Assembly (NCBI GenBank): GCA_964016985.1
Contig: OZ024827.1
Location: 53,858,684 to 53,922,683, forward strand
Source of the DNA: Anodontia alba
Lineage: Eukaryota > Mollusca > Bivalvia > Lucinida > Lucinidae
Direction: 5' to 3'
DNA: 64,000 nucleotides
Both the position numbers and the translations under genes were made by a program. Below the pieces are notes generated by a model. That model was given only the letters and a program-made list of their open reading frames with translations. It was not told where the DNA came from and made no database searches. Of the stretch, positions 14,976 through 26,161 are shown piece by piece; within the stretch, counting starts at the first letter, position 1, and each line of letters opens with the position of its first letter.

Positions 14976-17900
14976 ATGAAGTACGGTTTGTCTTATTAAA
15001 CAAAATTGTAGAAGTATTCTTGACCAGATTAGCTGGTTTCAGCCAATTGGGCCTCCGTCAGTGACCTCATATAAATTTTCAAAATTCTCGTAATTGACTC
15101 GATAGTTACAAAGATCCTGAAATAATAAACTACACTACAGTAATACGGGGAGGAGTTTTACGGCCACCCAACGGTACTAACACTGCAGCTGTAGTTCTAG
15201 AAGGAATGACACCTTGAGAGCAATAAACACACGAACCAGACGAAAACAATTGGATTGTTGAAACAAGTTTCGGCTAATTCGGCCATTAAGTAGTGGGTTT
15301 GCCGAGGCGTACAAATTGTATTTTCTAGATAAAAAAATAATTGGCCTCAGGAGAGCTCTTTGATGTAAACCAAGCTTATAAATATACCTGTCACAAAACC
15401 TATCAGTATAAAATCAACAGTTCAACATGATCTCCAATAGTGCCATACGGAATATTTTACTATCATAAAAAAGATTTGTATACATTTCTGTAATAATTAT
15501 GTAAAATATTGCAAATAAAAATCTGATCAAATTTTAGCTAAAATTAAGAATAACAAGAAATTCGTCTTCAAATTTATGAATGTTCCACTTTTTGTCAACC
15601 TATGCCTAAAATGTCCTCTCCTGATACGTGAAGTTTCATGAAATTTAAAAACCAGTAACATGTCTTTAAAATGCATGATATGCACTTAGGTCGATTTAGT
15701 GTTAAATTAAATAAATATCGACTAATCAAAGACGTCCCAAATATTCTAAATCCATCAGATAAGTAATTGAAACGACATTTACTTTATTTTGAACATTCCA
15801 GAGAAACAATTTCTGGCAAAAAAAAAAAAAAAAAATTAAATGAGCATCGGTTATGAAAAGTGACTCGTGCATAACATATACCATAAGTACTCAGTTCATA
15901 CTTGGAGTTGCAAAACACATGTTGTAATTACCAGAAAAGATGATTATACACAAGTAATTTATTATGGACAAAAACAAATACCCAAACCGGAATGAAACAA
16001 AACATCATCTGAATATGATTCAATTATTCTGTGTATTTTTACATTTTGCTGTAATCTGGGTTGTCATATTTAATGTTAAACTGATATGTTACCGGTTTTC
16101 AATTTGAAAGAAATTTTATGAAAATAATTTAGAAAGGCATGGCTAAGTTTTACATTGAAATAATAGGTTGACAAGAACTGGAACCTAGTTTAATCAAAGA
16201 TCAAATTTGTCAGAAAATAATTACGCAGTTGAAATCTGGGGGCAGCTTGAAATCAATATAAACGTAAATAGCTCAAACAAGTAAGTTAATGGGTGCTATA
16301 AGCATTTTTAGCAGTGACTTACTGTTTTTATCAGCAAATCTGAAATCCGAATTACAAATTACTGATAGCGGTGGAGTGCGTTTTTCAGGGCTACCCCTAT
16401 GTTCAGATGTAATTTTATACAAAACTGTCTATTTAAGTAAGAGAAAGAGATAAAGGGGATATGTACCTTATGTACAAAAGTCATATCCTAGGCAATACTT
16501 GTGCATAATATTATGGGATTCCGTGCAGAGTCCTATGTAAACTCTCCATAGGCTGGAAGTCTCCCTTTATCACTGTCACATGATATTATATTTTCTCAAA
16601 TTTATGACAAACGGAATAACCTCGATTTTGATTTGTAAAGTTTCCGTTTTGGCATGGCGATGTCCCTCGCGCTACATCCTATGGTGTATATATTTCTTAG
16701 CTTATTCGTTTTGCTTGAGCCCAAATGATTCATGGATGAGTTAGAATACCTCCACATGGACCGAAAACATATATATTTTTACCACTATGGAAGCTGAGGG
16801 CGAGGTTGGGATCCCGTAAAGCTAGCCCCAGTAATTCCTTATTGACAGTTTCAAGGCGGTACTTTGATTGTGGTACTTTTGTTAATTATTATGCAGTGTT
16901 TCATTTTCTAATGTTTTATTTTCTTTAAATAATTAAATTGATTATATATTCAGTTAAATTTGGGTATTAGAATTCCCACCTTTTTGGGAAGGAGTTGCCA
17001 ACTCTGCTGACCGTCTGTTCATTTTGTGGACGCTTTATTGTATTTGTCTGCCTTTTCCTTTGGTGTTGGGGGCTTGGTGTGGATCTAATTGCATCAGTTG
17101 CCGAGTTCTCTTATTTACTTTGAGAATACTTTCATACGAAGGTTGATCGGAACCCAAATCTTATGGTGACCTAGTCTATTAATTCAGACGGATTGTTGGT
17201 AACACTGATTTTTCGGAACAATTTAAACAGATTGTCACTCAATAGAAAAACACATGTTGTAATTACCAGTATGAATTTCTGCTGTTAACTGCAGGTATGG
17301 TTGTTAACCAAGTTATGGCTGAAAACGTCGCTCCTCTTTTTAATTCCACGACGCAGTGACTGGCCCCAGACAGAATGATGTCTTTTCCTCAGTCTGTGTC
17401 TGATGGTATGCATCCGACTATCAATGCATGTTGTCGAGTCCATCGCGGTGTTGCTTTGGCTTAAGATCGGCATTTACTTTATTTCATTATAATGTTAATG
17501 ATTATATGTGTTTACTGTGATGTTTCACTGATGTGATAGAGGGTCCCTACGCGATGGAGCATTTGTTTGTGATATGGAGCTGCACCAGTATTTAAGGCAA
17601 GGTTCTATGCGAGAAAAAAAATGAAAAGTGTTCTTCTGACTGTTTTATCAGTAGTTTCAAGCGATTCCTCTATTTTAAATTTTCTTTGATATAATGTCGG
17701 TTTCTTGTTTCTCATTTCTTTTTATCCTCTATTCTTCTTCGGTGCCTCTGAGAGGCTTTGCTTCGTGAGCGTGGCCCTTCCTCGGTAAGTTAATATTTTC
17801 TTATGTCCACTCGTTGAAATTGCCAGTCGACAAAATGAGAGACTTTACCTAAAATAATCAAATGTTCCACATGTCGACTCTATAGAGTAGGCCAAATATT

Positions 17901-18299
17901 AAACGCCTAGCTATAATACATTTTGTCTGTAATCGTAAATACGTTCAACCGGAGGAGAAACATAGTGCGGATTAGACAGTCTTTTTTTATCATGACTTTC
18001 AGGACCTCATCATTAATGACAATTCACTGGTGGCTGTTAGAATCTAACGTGTGAATCGTATTCCAGGATAAAGAGGACATTTTGTAAAGGTAACTGCAGC
18101 GTAACCTAAATGACATATCGTTAAAATGTGAACTCATCATATACTGAGAGTTTAGCAAAAGACAGCGTTTTACATCAACTGATAAAAAGGTAAATGAGGA
18201 GATATCCAGGAAAGGCCTCAACACGAACACGACTCTTAAAAGGCACCAGAGAAGGGTTATATGACACAGAACAACTTCAGCTCCAACTGATATACCGGT
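14976..18299. other. Long unassigned AT-rich interval
   Basis: No coding region, array or element boundary could be supported in these 3.3 kb. The 17285-17473 (-) frame has no motif. ACCTCCACATG...GAAAACAT near 16750 loosely resembles a stretch at 3108-3135, suggesting a shared decayed repeat. The sequence is compatible with an intron or intergenic DNA. Confidence 0.4.
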
Positions 18300-18775
18300 A
18301 ATCCGTTTGAAGTGCGAGGAAGCTTAAACCTGGTTTTACTGCCACCCTTACTACATGACAACATACAATTGTACGGTCCGCATAAGGTTTCCCTAACTCA
18401 TCATAGATCAAATCAGAAAAATCATATAAATTAACTTGTCTACACTATGATGAAGTACAAACAGATTAAGGAATGGCCACAAACAGGAAGTCAGAGCACA
18501 CAAAAAAAATGTAAACTCACGATAAGCACGACCGCAGACGATTATGATCAATCAGAAACCGCCTAGAAAAGGATTAAGATTGAGTAGTTATTCATGCCGC
18601 AGCCGACGCAACGTCGTACTGTTTAAGAGGGCAGCAAACTTCTCAACCTTTGATATCTACTAAGCATGCAATTTCTTGCATAACACCTATGTTATATCCA
18701 ACTCTTATATAGCGACTAATACAGTTTAACATAATTTCCCTGAAAATCAAACTTACAAAGAAGTCTTCTGAGTTT
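18300..18775 (-). pseudogene. Ancient, diverged copy of the two-ORF module
   Basis: On the minus strand, a short frame from about 18726 reads SRYIRVGYNIGVMQEIACLV. It aligns with NRYKRIGYSLDIMRQTACLV, encoded by the minus ORF of the 51.8-kb copy; changes such as Lys to Ile, Ile to Val and Ser to Asn mean the match is mainly at protein level. On the plus strand about 300 bp away, GTACGGTCCGCATAAGG parallels TTCGGTTCGCATAAAGG at the equivalent place in the recent copies. Stops and indels interrupt both parts. This looks like an old member of the same family. Confidence 0.45.
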
Positions 18776-19376
18776 GTTTAAGTAAAACCTCCGGTTCCTA
18801 CAAACCCTGTTGAAGCAGTTTGTTTCTCAATCCAACGTTATATTTAGAGATTAGTTCAAAGTACTACCATTCCTGTATTTTTACGTTCTTTTGGAGTTTC
18901 TATCCAAAAACGTACATATTATGGAGAATTGACGACGTAATTTTTATGTAAACATTAATATTTATTACGTTTTATCTCCTAATTTAAGTATTCTCTTTCA
19001 AGATCAGTTTGGCGAAAAACACTTTGTGTGGTACATAGCAAATCTTTCACTTAGCAATTTTACAAAATGCTAAACTATACTGAGAGGCAAAAATAAGTAT
19101 AAAGGTAACTATCTTTTTTAATTGTCACCGGATTTTTACATATGTACAGAAATTGTTAATATCATTGTTAAGAACATCATTTATACATAATTTGCAACAT
19201 CTTTTCAGGAGATTCTATCAAAGAGCAAGGAAAAAATATTTACGGAAACGAATAAGGGATCTAAATCAACATTTGCGTATGAATAGATTCCCTTTAAAAG
19301 AGCATTTTGTACAAAGAAACTTACACTTATGCATTTGTATTGCATTCAGTCGACAGTAGGATAAAAATGCTGTAAG

Positions 19377-19690
19377 GACACGTTTCAACTTCAAATGCAT
19401 AACAGAGTACACTGTCATATTTCTATACCAAGGATATGATGTTTTTGCCATTTTCGTTCCTCTTCTAATCAAATGCACTGAATTTCTGTGGGACATTAAT
19501 TGACATTGTTCTGTTAAAAGAAGCAAGGCAATCGCAATGCTAGACATGTTTCAACTTCAAATGCATAACAGAGTACACTGTCAAATTTCTATACCAAGGA
19601 CATGACGGTTTTACCATTTTCGTTCCTCTTCTGACGGAATGCACTGAATTTCTGTGGGACATTAATTGACATTATTTTGTTAAATAAACG
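19377..19690 (+). repeat. Two-copy tandem duplication, period ~164 bp
   Basis: Copy 1 (19377-19520) and copy 2 (19541-19690) share CAACTTCAAATGCATAACAG, TTTCTATACCAAGGA and GGGACATTAATTGACATT. The 20-nt joint (19521-19540) closely matches 19870-19890 inside the adjacent two-ORF module (AATCGCAATGCTA). Confidence 0.75.
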
Positions 19691-19723
19691 GTTTCAAGAG
19701 ATTTTATCTAAATGTGGTACACG

Positions 19724-20596
19724 ATGGCTAAGCCCAAAAAGGTAAGAGAAAAGTCCAGGGAGTGTTACAATCACAAGCCGCAGCCCTAGGGGAAAAGAAA
19801 ACAGACAAAACCAAACAAGCGCAAATCGAACAACGTACAAAAAGCATTAAGATTAGCTCGTTATTCCCCAAGCGAGGCAATCGCAATGCTAAAAGGATTG
19901 AAAAACATAAGAACAAAATAACACAAGGCAAGACTTAAAACAAATCGCCTCATAGAATAAACCATAAAGCAACAAAGAGTAAGACTAACACCGGGATCAC
20001 CCCTTAGAGTGGTCAGCAGAATAAACCACCGGGGGGAGTGGGGGCGGGGTGGGGGGAAGAGGTGGTGTTCAAAGCACTTTCTCAGCCGTCCAAATTCGCC
20101 CTTGGTCCCGATGCTACTCTAAATACTGAAATACATAACAATTTGGTTCGCATAAAGACTCCCAACTCAGTCGATACATCAAAGCAAAAACATAAAAACC
20201 AAATTAATAACTACGATAAACAAAGACGAGTACTCACGGCTAATTCTACTATGTGCCAGAGTAAATGAAAATCAATAGTGGAACGACGGCGGGCCAAGCC
20301 AAAGACATATCGTCAAGCTCCAACCTACTGGTTAAAGTTTTACGAAGAGGCCGTCATTGAGTCTGAGGCCCGAACTGCCGTGCCGTGCAATTACAGAATG
20401 AAGCATAGCCATCAACAATGATTGGGTTGATAACTAAGTATGCAGTCTGTCGCATAATATCCAGGCTATAGCCAATTCTTTTATAACGGTTAATAAGTTT
20501 TCTGAATTGCTCCGAAAAGTTAGATTTTCCTACAATTTTTCTAAATCTGTACACTTAGTCACCGTAAACTTTTGGTTCCGATATACCATGTTACAA
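19724..20596 (+). mobile_element. Two-ORF module, copy 2 (long, frameshifted)
   Basis: This copy alone has a plausible start: ATG at 19724 gives MAKPKKVREKSRECYNHKPQ. A deletion then breaks the frame within the Lys/Arg-rich linker. The C-terminal part survives at 20038-20268 (LGPDATLNTE, then KHKNQINNYDKQRR) and ends at a stop shared with the 51.8-kb copy. On the opposite strand, 20354-20554 carries a second ORF containing YRFRKIVGKSNFSEQFRKL and RYKRIGYSLDIM. The two ORFs converge, with about 85 bp between their ends. Similarity to the 51.8-kb copy continues to GATATACC and a few bases beyond (~20596). Functions unknown. Confidence 0.6.
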
Positions 20597-20721
20597 AAGT
20601 GTTTTCAGACTGACGTTATATTTTTTTACCAAGGCACTATGTCTGCGATAAAAAGTTCGAAAACGCATTATGAAGTTTAAAATAACGATAGCAGTAAAAA
20701 CGACCAACGCCACTTCAGATA

Positions 20722-22030
20722 CGAGGGTCCTGCAAACAGTTTTGTCACTGGGTTCGGATTACTTCAGTGCTACGTTTTATCAAACATATTTTTATTACAA
20801 ACCTTCAAAGTATTCCCCCTTTACTGAAACACATTTTTGTAACCTTTTTACCCAGTCGCGAAAAGCAGATAAATAGTCTTCTTTTGGTATCTGTTGGAGA
20901 CACTGATAAATAGCGCTGCCAAGAGAACTTCTAGACGTATACTTATTTCCAGAAAGCATTTTCTTAAGAATTGAAAATAAAAAGAAGTCACAGGGACTCA
21001 GGTCAGGTGAATAAGGTGGATAATTGAAATCTTCAACTTTTCAGAAGTCAAAAAAGACTTAACAACCTCACATTTATGAGAGGAGGCGTTGTCATGTAAA
21101 AGTGGACTCCTGACCATCCTTTGCTTGGTCGTTTCTTATTTCAGTACAGAGTTCTTGTAGAAATGGCCAGTGACTGTATGACCAGATGGACAAGGCACTT
21201 GAACGACTGGCCCACTTGAATTAAAGGAAATTGCGTACATCTTTTTCGAACTTATGGTTCTCTTGGCAATACATGGGCGTTTTTGATCTTTTCGCTTCCA
21301 TTGCTTATTATCAGCTCTTCTTTGTGGCTCAAACATGTGCACCCAGGTTTCATCACCTGTTAGCAAGTTAGAAACAACCCGACTATTACAGCCTTTGTAT
21401 GTATTCAAAAGTTCCCGGGCGCATTTAAGGCGTTGTGTCTTTTGCTCCTACGTGAGCGAATGAGGTACCCACCTAGCGCAAACCTTTCTCAGGTGCAAAC
21501 GCTTTTTCAGAATTGTTTGCACACTGCCTTCTGATATGCCAGTACAACTAGCTATATCTTTGACAGACAATCGCGCATCCTGTTCGACCACAGTCTTTAC
21601 AGCAGCGATGTTAGCCTTGGTAATAGAGGTTTTAGGCCTTCCAGGACGGGTATCATCTTCAACAGAAAATTTCCCAGCTTTAACCCACCTAAAAACTGTG
21701 CGCATTGAAATGGTCTGAGGTCCATATATACCATACAATTCATTAAATATCTGCTTTGAATCTATATTAAGCCTAATGCGGCATTTAATATAGCTACGAA
21801 TTTCAGTCTTCAGGTCCAAATTCTAATGTAACAAGTAAATTGGTCAGTGTATATGACTGCATCTATTTCAATTTGAAATAACTCGGTCATTTGAAAAGCA
21901 ATTTGCACGAAATAAACGGGTATCTTTAGCTATTCAACACACCATTCAAGTGCAGTGAAGCATTTTAAAATATACCTGGGATAAAACCAAATAAAGCCTA
22001 TTAGTGACAGAACTTTTTGCACGACCCTCG
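20722..22030 (-). mobile_element. Complete but inactive Tc1/mariner-type transposon
   Basis: The ends are inverted repeats of about 28 nt: CGAGGGTCCTGCAAACAG on the left, and on the right AGTGACAGAACTTTTTGC followed by ACGACCCTCG. Both sides are flanked by TA (20720-20721 and 22031-22032), the duplication expected for this superfamily. The 1,309-bp length and a single transposase frame on the minus strand fit a canonical mariner. Confidence 0.9.
20795..21819 (-). pseudogene. mariner transposase, D34D type, disrupted
   Basis: Mariner transposase cuts and pastes its own element in the nucleus, recognising the terminal repeats. The N-terminal part (21819-21451) holds paired helix-turn-helix sequence and a GRPK motif between the two DNA-binding halves. 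The catalytic domain follows: GDETWVHMFEP with the first Asp, LLHDNASSH with the second, and YSPDLSPCDFFLF with the third, 34 residues after the second. The frame is broken by a TAG at 21448-21450, a TAA at 21136-21138 and one frameshift between the second and third Asp blocks. The terminal stop is at 20795. Total length (~341 codons) is normal for the family. It cannot make a full protein as it stands. Confidence 0.88.
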
Positions 22031-22032
22031 TA

Positions 22033-22408
22033 TAGACTCTTTAAATTCCCTATATTTTATCATTCAAAGAGAAATAATTTGAGACGGAAGAAATTCAAAT
22101 TCAGCTTGTCGTCATTTGATGGGAATTTCGGATTAAATAACGTAGTGGTTTTATTCACAGACATTTCTGCAAGACATTTATGAAAAGTAAAATGGCATTT
22201 CTTTTATACAAAGCGAGCTATGACTGGAAATGTTGTTTTTAAATAAGGGCTCATAACTCCATAATCCACGACTGCGAAAGAATTACCTTTGTGATTTTCA
22301 AAGACAGACGTTTGACAAAAATGACCATGAAAACGTTTTGACGAAACAGGTAACACACGAGCTGGTTCTCAAACCTCGAAACTGTATACTTTTTATTGCC
22401 TTTGAGTA
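22033..22408. other. No recognised gene
   Basis: AT-rich sequence with a GGGCTCATAACTCCATAAT segment at 22228, a phrase typical of the unit sequences in the tandem families further right. It may be a single decayed unit. Confidence 0.35.
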
Positions 22409-22410
22409 TA

Positions 22411-22757
22411 CAGTCGAACTTCAATGGCTCGAACATCATTGGGACCATGGAAATTTGTTCGAGATATGGACAGTTCGAGCCACTGAGGGTTAATCATGGC
22501 ACCAGGTCAGGAAGCGATAATTGCGGGATTTTTTTTCGATTTTCTACACACTAATTGTATGTTGAGTGTAATCATTAGAATCGCCTCATTGAGGCGATTC
22601 TAATGAGTACACACAACATACAATTTTATAAAATAAGAAAATTTCTCTAAATATTGTTTTCTTGAGCTATCGGAAGAATTTTCCTAGGGACTCAAAAATG
22701 AGTTCGAATTAGCCATGGTAAACGAGCAATCGGTGTTCGAGCTATTGAGGTTCAACT
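22411..22757. mobile_element. pogo/Tigger-like MITE with central palindrome
   Basis: The left end CAGTCGAACTTCAATGGCTC pairs with a right end whose complement reads AGTTGAACCTCAATAGCTC, and TA flanks both sides (22409-22410 and 22758-22759). CAGT-starting ends plus a TA target are typical of the pogo branch of Tc1/mariner. There is no ORF, so it would depend on a transposase elsewhere. A related copy lies at 39.7-39.99 kb. Confidence 0.65.
22553..22625. repeat. Long near-perfect palindrome in the MITE
   Basis: The two arms (AATTGTATGTTG outward, ATTAGAATCGCCTCA inward) can form a hairpin with over 30 paired positions and almost no loop. The same core (AGAATCGCCTC...GAGGCGATTCT) recurs at 39777-39840, and a variant at 60379-60480. 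Confidence 0.85.
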
Positions 22758-22904
22758 TATTAACATGCCTTTGCGGTGAATAAACCATTTCATTAACATT
22801 TATGCCGAGTGGACTTTTCTGTCTCCACTCTTTGGACTGGTCCATTATCAACACAATGTTTTTTTGTTTGTTTGTTTGTTTTTTTTTTTTTGTTGTTTTT
22901 TTTT

Positions 22905-23045
22905 ATAAGTACCATGTTTACAGAAAGTCTTGTTTTAATGCAAACAGTGTAGAACCTGATCAGACGCTGCATTATGCGGCGTCTGATCTGGACCTACACT
23001 GTTCGCCAATGTCCCTTTTATGGGACGTTATGCATAAATGGGTTA
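22905..23045. repeat. Hairpin repeat
   Basis: The core 22937-23002 is an inverted repeat: AACAGTGTAG at one side, CTACACTGTT at the other, with CAGACGCTGCATTATGCGGC and GTCTG at the centre. From memory, closely similar hairpins are abundant in bivalve genomes. It has no coding capacity. Confidence 0.7.
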
Positions 23046-25547
23046 AGTACAAATAGCCAAGAAATGTTTGCTACACATTCAGTCATATTTAAAATAGTAA
23101 TGTGAATTTTTCTAAACGTGTTGTCGTCAATGTAATCGTATCGGCCGTACTACTATACTAGATGCACAACTAGACTGTTTCCAGAGTTGATCTGTTTCTG
23201 CATAACTCCAAATAAATGACATAGAAGATCGTACATGTTGCATTTGAAAACAGTTTCAGGACGAAAAGTAATTATTTGTCTCAGGAAGAAAATAAGGGTA
23301 GCCTCCTTTAGATTCAAGTAATGGTTCCATGTACACTCATTGGTTAATTTTAATGCATGCACAACAGAAAACCTACATTTTGTTTATTTTCGGTCGGAGC
23401 ACATTTTTCCATTTAAGTAAGGTGAGTTACACCGTATTAACAAGTTTTGTACACTTAGAATTGGAAAAGTATCATCTGGTCCTCCGTAGAAACTTGCGCG
23501 TGTTAAAAGGCAAATACATTTCCTGCAGATCTGCTATACGGTGGTTATATATATACTGTAAAAGCTTTCTTTCACTTTCAGTAACAAACTCAGCTGTATG
23601 CCTTTCTGGCCGTAGGGTTAGCGAAATTTGCCCACTTTGTCCTTGACTAGTCGCTTAACACTGTCTAAACTTGACACATGATATCCAAGAGTTTATCAGG
23701 TGATCTACATTTGTTTCTAAACAGAATGTCACATTAGCTAAAATACTTTTTCCAAAATCGTGATAAGTAAACTGCATTATTCAAAAGGACCATAACTCTA
23801 CAACTTCGTTCAGTCAAAAAAGGGCATAACTCAGTCAAAACACGGCAATTTTTACCCAAAAGCTATTCTACGACGCCGAACAGTACGCCAATATACAATC
23901 AAAGCGCCAAAGGCACTGAAATGACAGATTCTATCAGAAATTCATCAAAAAATAATATATATTTGTATAAAACCTTTACAAGAGGAACGCCTAACGGCAT
24001 TATGGACGGGTTTATCAGAAAGGTTAACCAAACGGTAAACCTGCCGGACGGCGCCTGCCCGGACTTCGCTATTTTAAAGGACGGATTTTTGAACACCGGT
24101 CCAATAAAAAGGTTTCAAATTTGTTTAAAAATGTAGTATTACAAATTCAGTTATCAAATGCTTGCAGATGTATACATATATAGTGCTATGAAGTTCCACT
24201 TGGTGTTTTAAAGTTTCAAAAGAAATATTTTATCTCAAAATGTTGCAAAAAGCCAGTTATCACATGCAATATAGAGCTAAAATTGTGGTAAATTTTCTTC
24301 AGTAACTTAATACCTGTACTTAAAATTTGGTTGCAAATGACGTCATTAAATTTGTTGTGCAAACCTGCAAATTTAAAACAAGATGCGGATCTTTTGTTTG
24401 GTTCTTTTTAAAGAAGCCAACTTGTTGTCAACTTTCACTTTCACAATCGAGCATTCAATAAGAGGAAATAACCGAAGTATCTTGAGTAGTTAACGTTGCG
24501 CTGCAGATAGCAATATAGATTTCAACACTTTCCTTTTTTTTTTCTGTTACACTTTTAACTCAAGCATCCTTTTTATTAAAATGCCACAGCTAAAATATTT
24601 TAATGTTAAGCAAATCAACAACAGCGAGAAAAAACATCTTGTAACGTTTGACTAAAGCCATGTCCCTTTAATCCGACAGTATTGAATTTTTTACACACGT
24701 CAAACAAATGGGCAAGTGCTCTGTGTAAAAGTTTCATCATACCATATTTTGAAATATTTTTTTTTTTTATTTTCCCAAGGAGACAGCATTTGACATTTCC
24801 TGCAAATTGATTCCTCTTTTGAGACAATTTGCATGAATTATGTTTTACGTTAAAAATATCTGCTGAATTTGTCCAGGTTAATTTTTTACTCGCGGGTCAT
24901 GAGGCAGCGCCTGTTCTATTAATAGCTAACAACAAATTGCGCAGATCAACCTTACAACCTATCTAACGCACTGAGCTAATATCGAAGAAAACACTTTGCA
25001 GCATGATTATGAGCACAGCCATTTTTTCTTTTATTATCAAGCATAAAAAATCATCAGAATCTATATTAAATTTGGATAGTAATAGCTGATTAGACAGTGT
25101 TTATATTGCTGGTAACAGTAGCTTACGTTCTAGTTTCTCGCGCCACGTCTTTAGTCCAGCGCATGCATATTGATACACAAGTATGTTGATATGTTAACCC
25201 TTAAACTGCATACTACGACTGTAGCAGATGTCAATTTATTTTTTTCTCTTCTTTTATGCGATTCATCCGCTGGCAAATAATTCATATGAAATGCTTAGTC
25301 TGGTTTTCTCTGCAAAATAACGGAGAATTCTGAATGTCGTCTGCTTTAAAAATTGCACGGCGCTATAAAGATATTAATAGCTTTATTCATATAAATCGGA
25401 CTACATTTTGAGCGGACACATATTTCAGTGGTATTGAAAGCCGGATGCAAGTTGAAAACGCGTATGCCAGCAAGGAATGACAGAAAGAATCTGTCATTAA
25501 AAATCCACGCTCGAATAATTTTTCTCCGATGTCGTGATAACAAAAGT
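23046..25547. other. Unassigned AT-rich interval
   Basis: No gene or complete element was found. The 23329-23646 (+, 105 aa) frame shows no family motif. Short 'GGCATAACTC' phrases near 23760-23835 look like a lone decayed tandem unit. The pair of frames at 23899-24096 (-) and 23921-24136 (+) are mirror shadows. Confidence 0.4.
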
Positions 25548-25640
25548 AAAGTGAAGATACCCAGGAATTAACACAATCATGAAGCACAGCCCTTCCCAGG
25601 CACCGAAAGAAAGAGAGATAAGGAAAAAATAATGACAAAC
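25548..25640 (+). pseudogene. Diverged N-terminal piece of the module's forward ORF
   Basis: In one plus-strand frame this reads HNHEAQPFPGTERKRDKEK, which parallels CHNHKPQPFPDPKRKRKPT of the module copies at 14.4 and 51.8 kb. Nucleotide similarity is modest (CACAGCCCTTCCCAGGCACC versus CGCAGCCCTTCCCAGACCCC) but the same reading frame matches. A stop codon lies just before it. Only this block is recognisable. Confidence 0.4.
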
Positions 25641-25806
25641 AAACGCCACATATGCAACCACAAGACTGCATTTTATTTTATGGGAACATGTCAAAGTCGA
25701 AAAAGGGGAAAATCCAATCATTTGCCCAAAAGTTAACCGTTGCTCTAATTTACACGTAGGCTCCAAACAGTATGCCAAATATCAAAAACAAAACCCTAAC
25801 TCAAAT

Positions 25807-26112
25807 TTGTTTGTGTTGAGGTTTTACGGCCCAGTCAACCCAATGGGGTCATGTCGAGCGCGGTCAGTTTACCTAACCACACGTTTACTGGGCAGGCTTA
25901 GTCATCTAAGCGGTTAACCAGTATTGTGCACATTCTTTCGCCAGAAACTGACAACTGCCCTTCTTGAATCAGCGGAAGGGAGAGAATGACCGTAGAAAAT
26001 ATTTCATGATCAATCTCCACGAAAGAATGTTGCCGACCTCGGCGGGGGTTGAACCCGCGACCTCCTGGTCTCCAGTCGGACGGCGCATCCAACTGAGCCA
26101 CCGAGGCCGACA
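25807..26112 (-). mobile_element. tRNA-derived SINE with perfect 13-bp target duplication
   Basis: The direct repeat CCCTAACTCAAAT flanks it at 25794-25806 and 26113-26125. Reading from the right on the minus strand, a tRNA-like head has an A box (GTGGCTCAGTTGG) and a B box (GGGTTCAACCCC), the internal promoter for RNA polymerase III. The body follows, and the 3' end (GTAAAACCTCAACACAAACA) resembles that of the SINE at 40474-40765. The 71-aa frame at 25898-26113 is the translation of the tRNA-like head and body, not a gene. Confidence 0.88.
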
Positions 26113-26161
26113 CCCTAACTCAAATAATATTCGAAATCGTGATAACAAGACTTATTTTATT

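Noticed and set aside
26035..26112. Possible functional tRNA gene
   Set aside because: The A and B boxes belong to the SINE head; it lies inside the 13-bp target duplication and lacks a matched acceptor stem.
25898..26113. 71-aa frame starting SVAQLDAPSDW-like text, seen in many genome annotations
   Set aside because: It is the translation of the tRNA-like head and body of a SINE with a perfect target duplication; not a gene.
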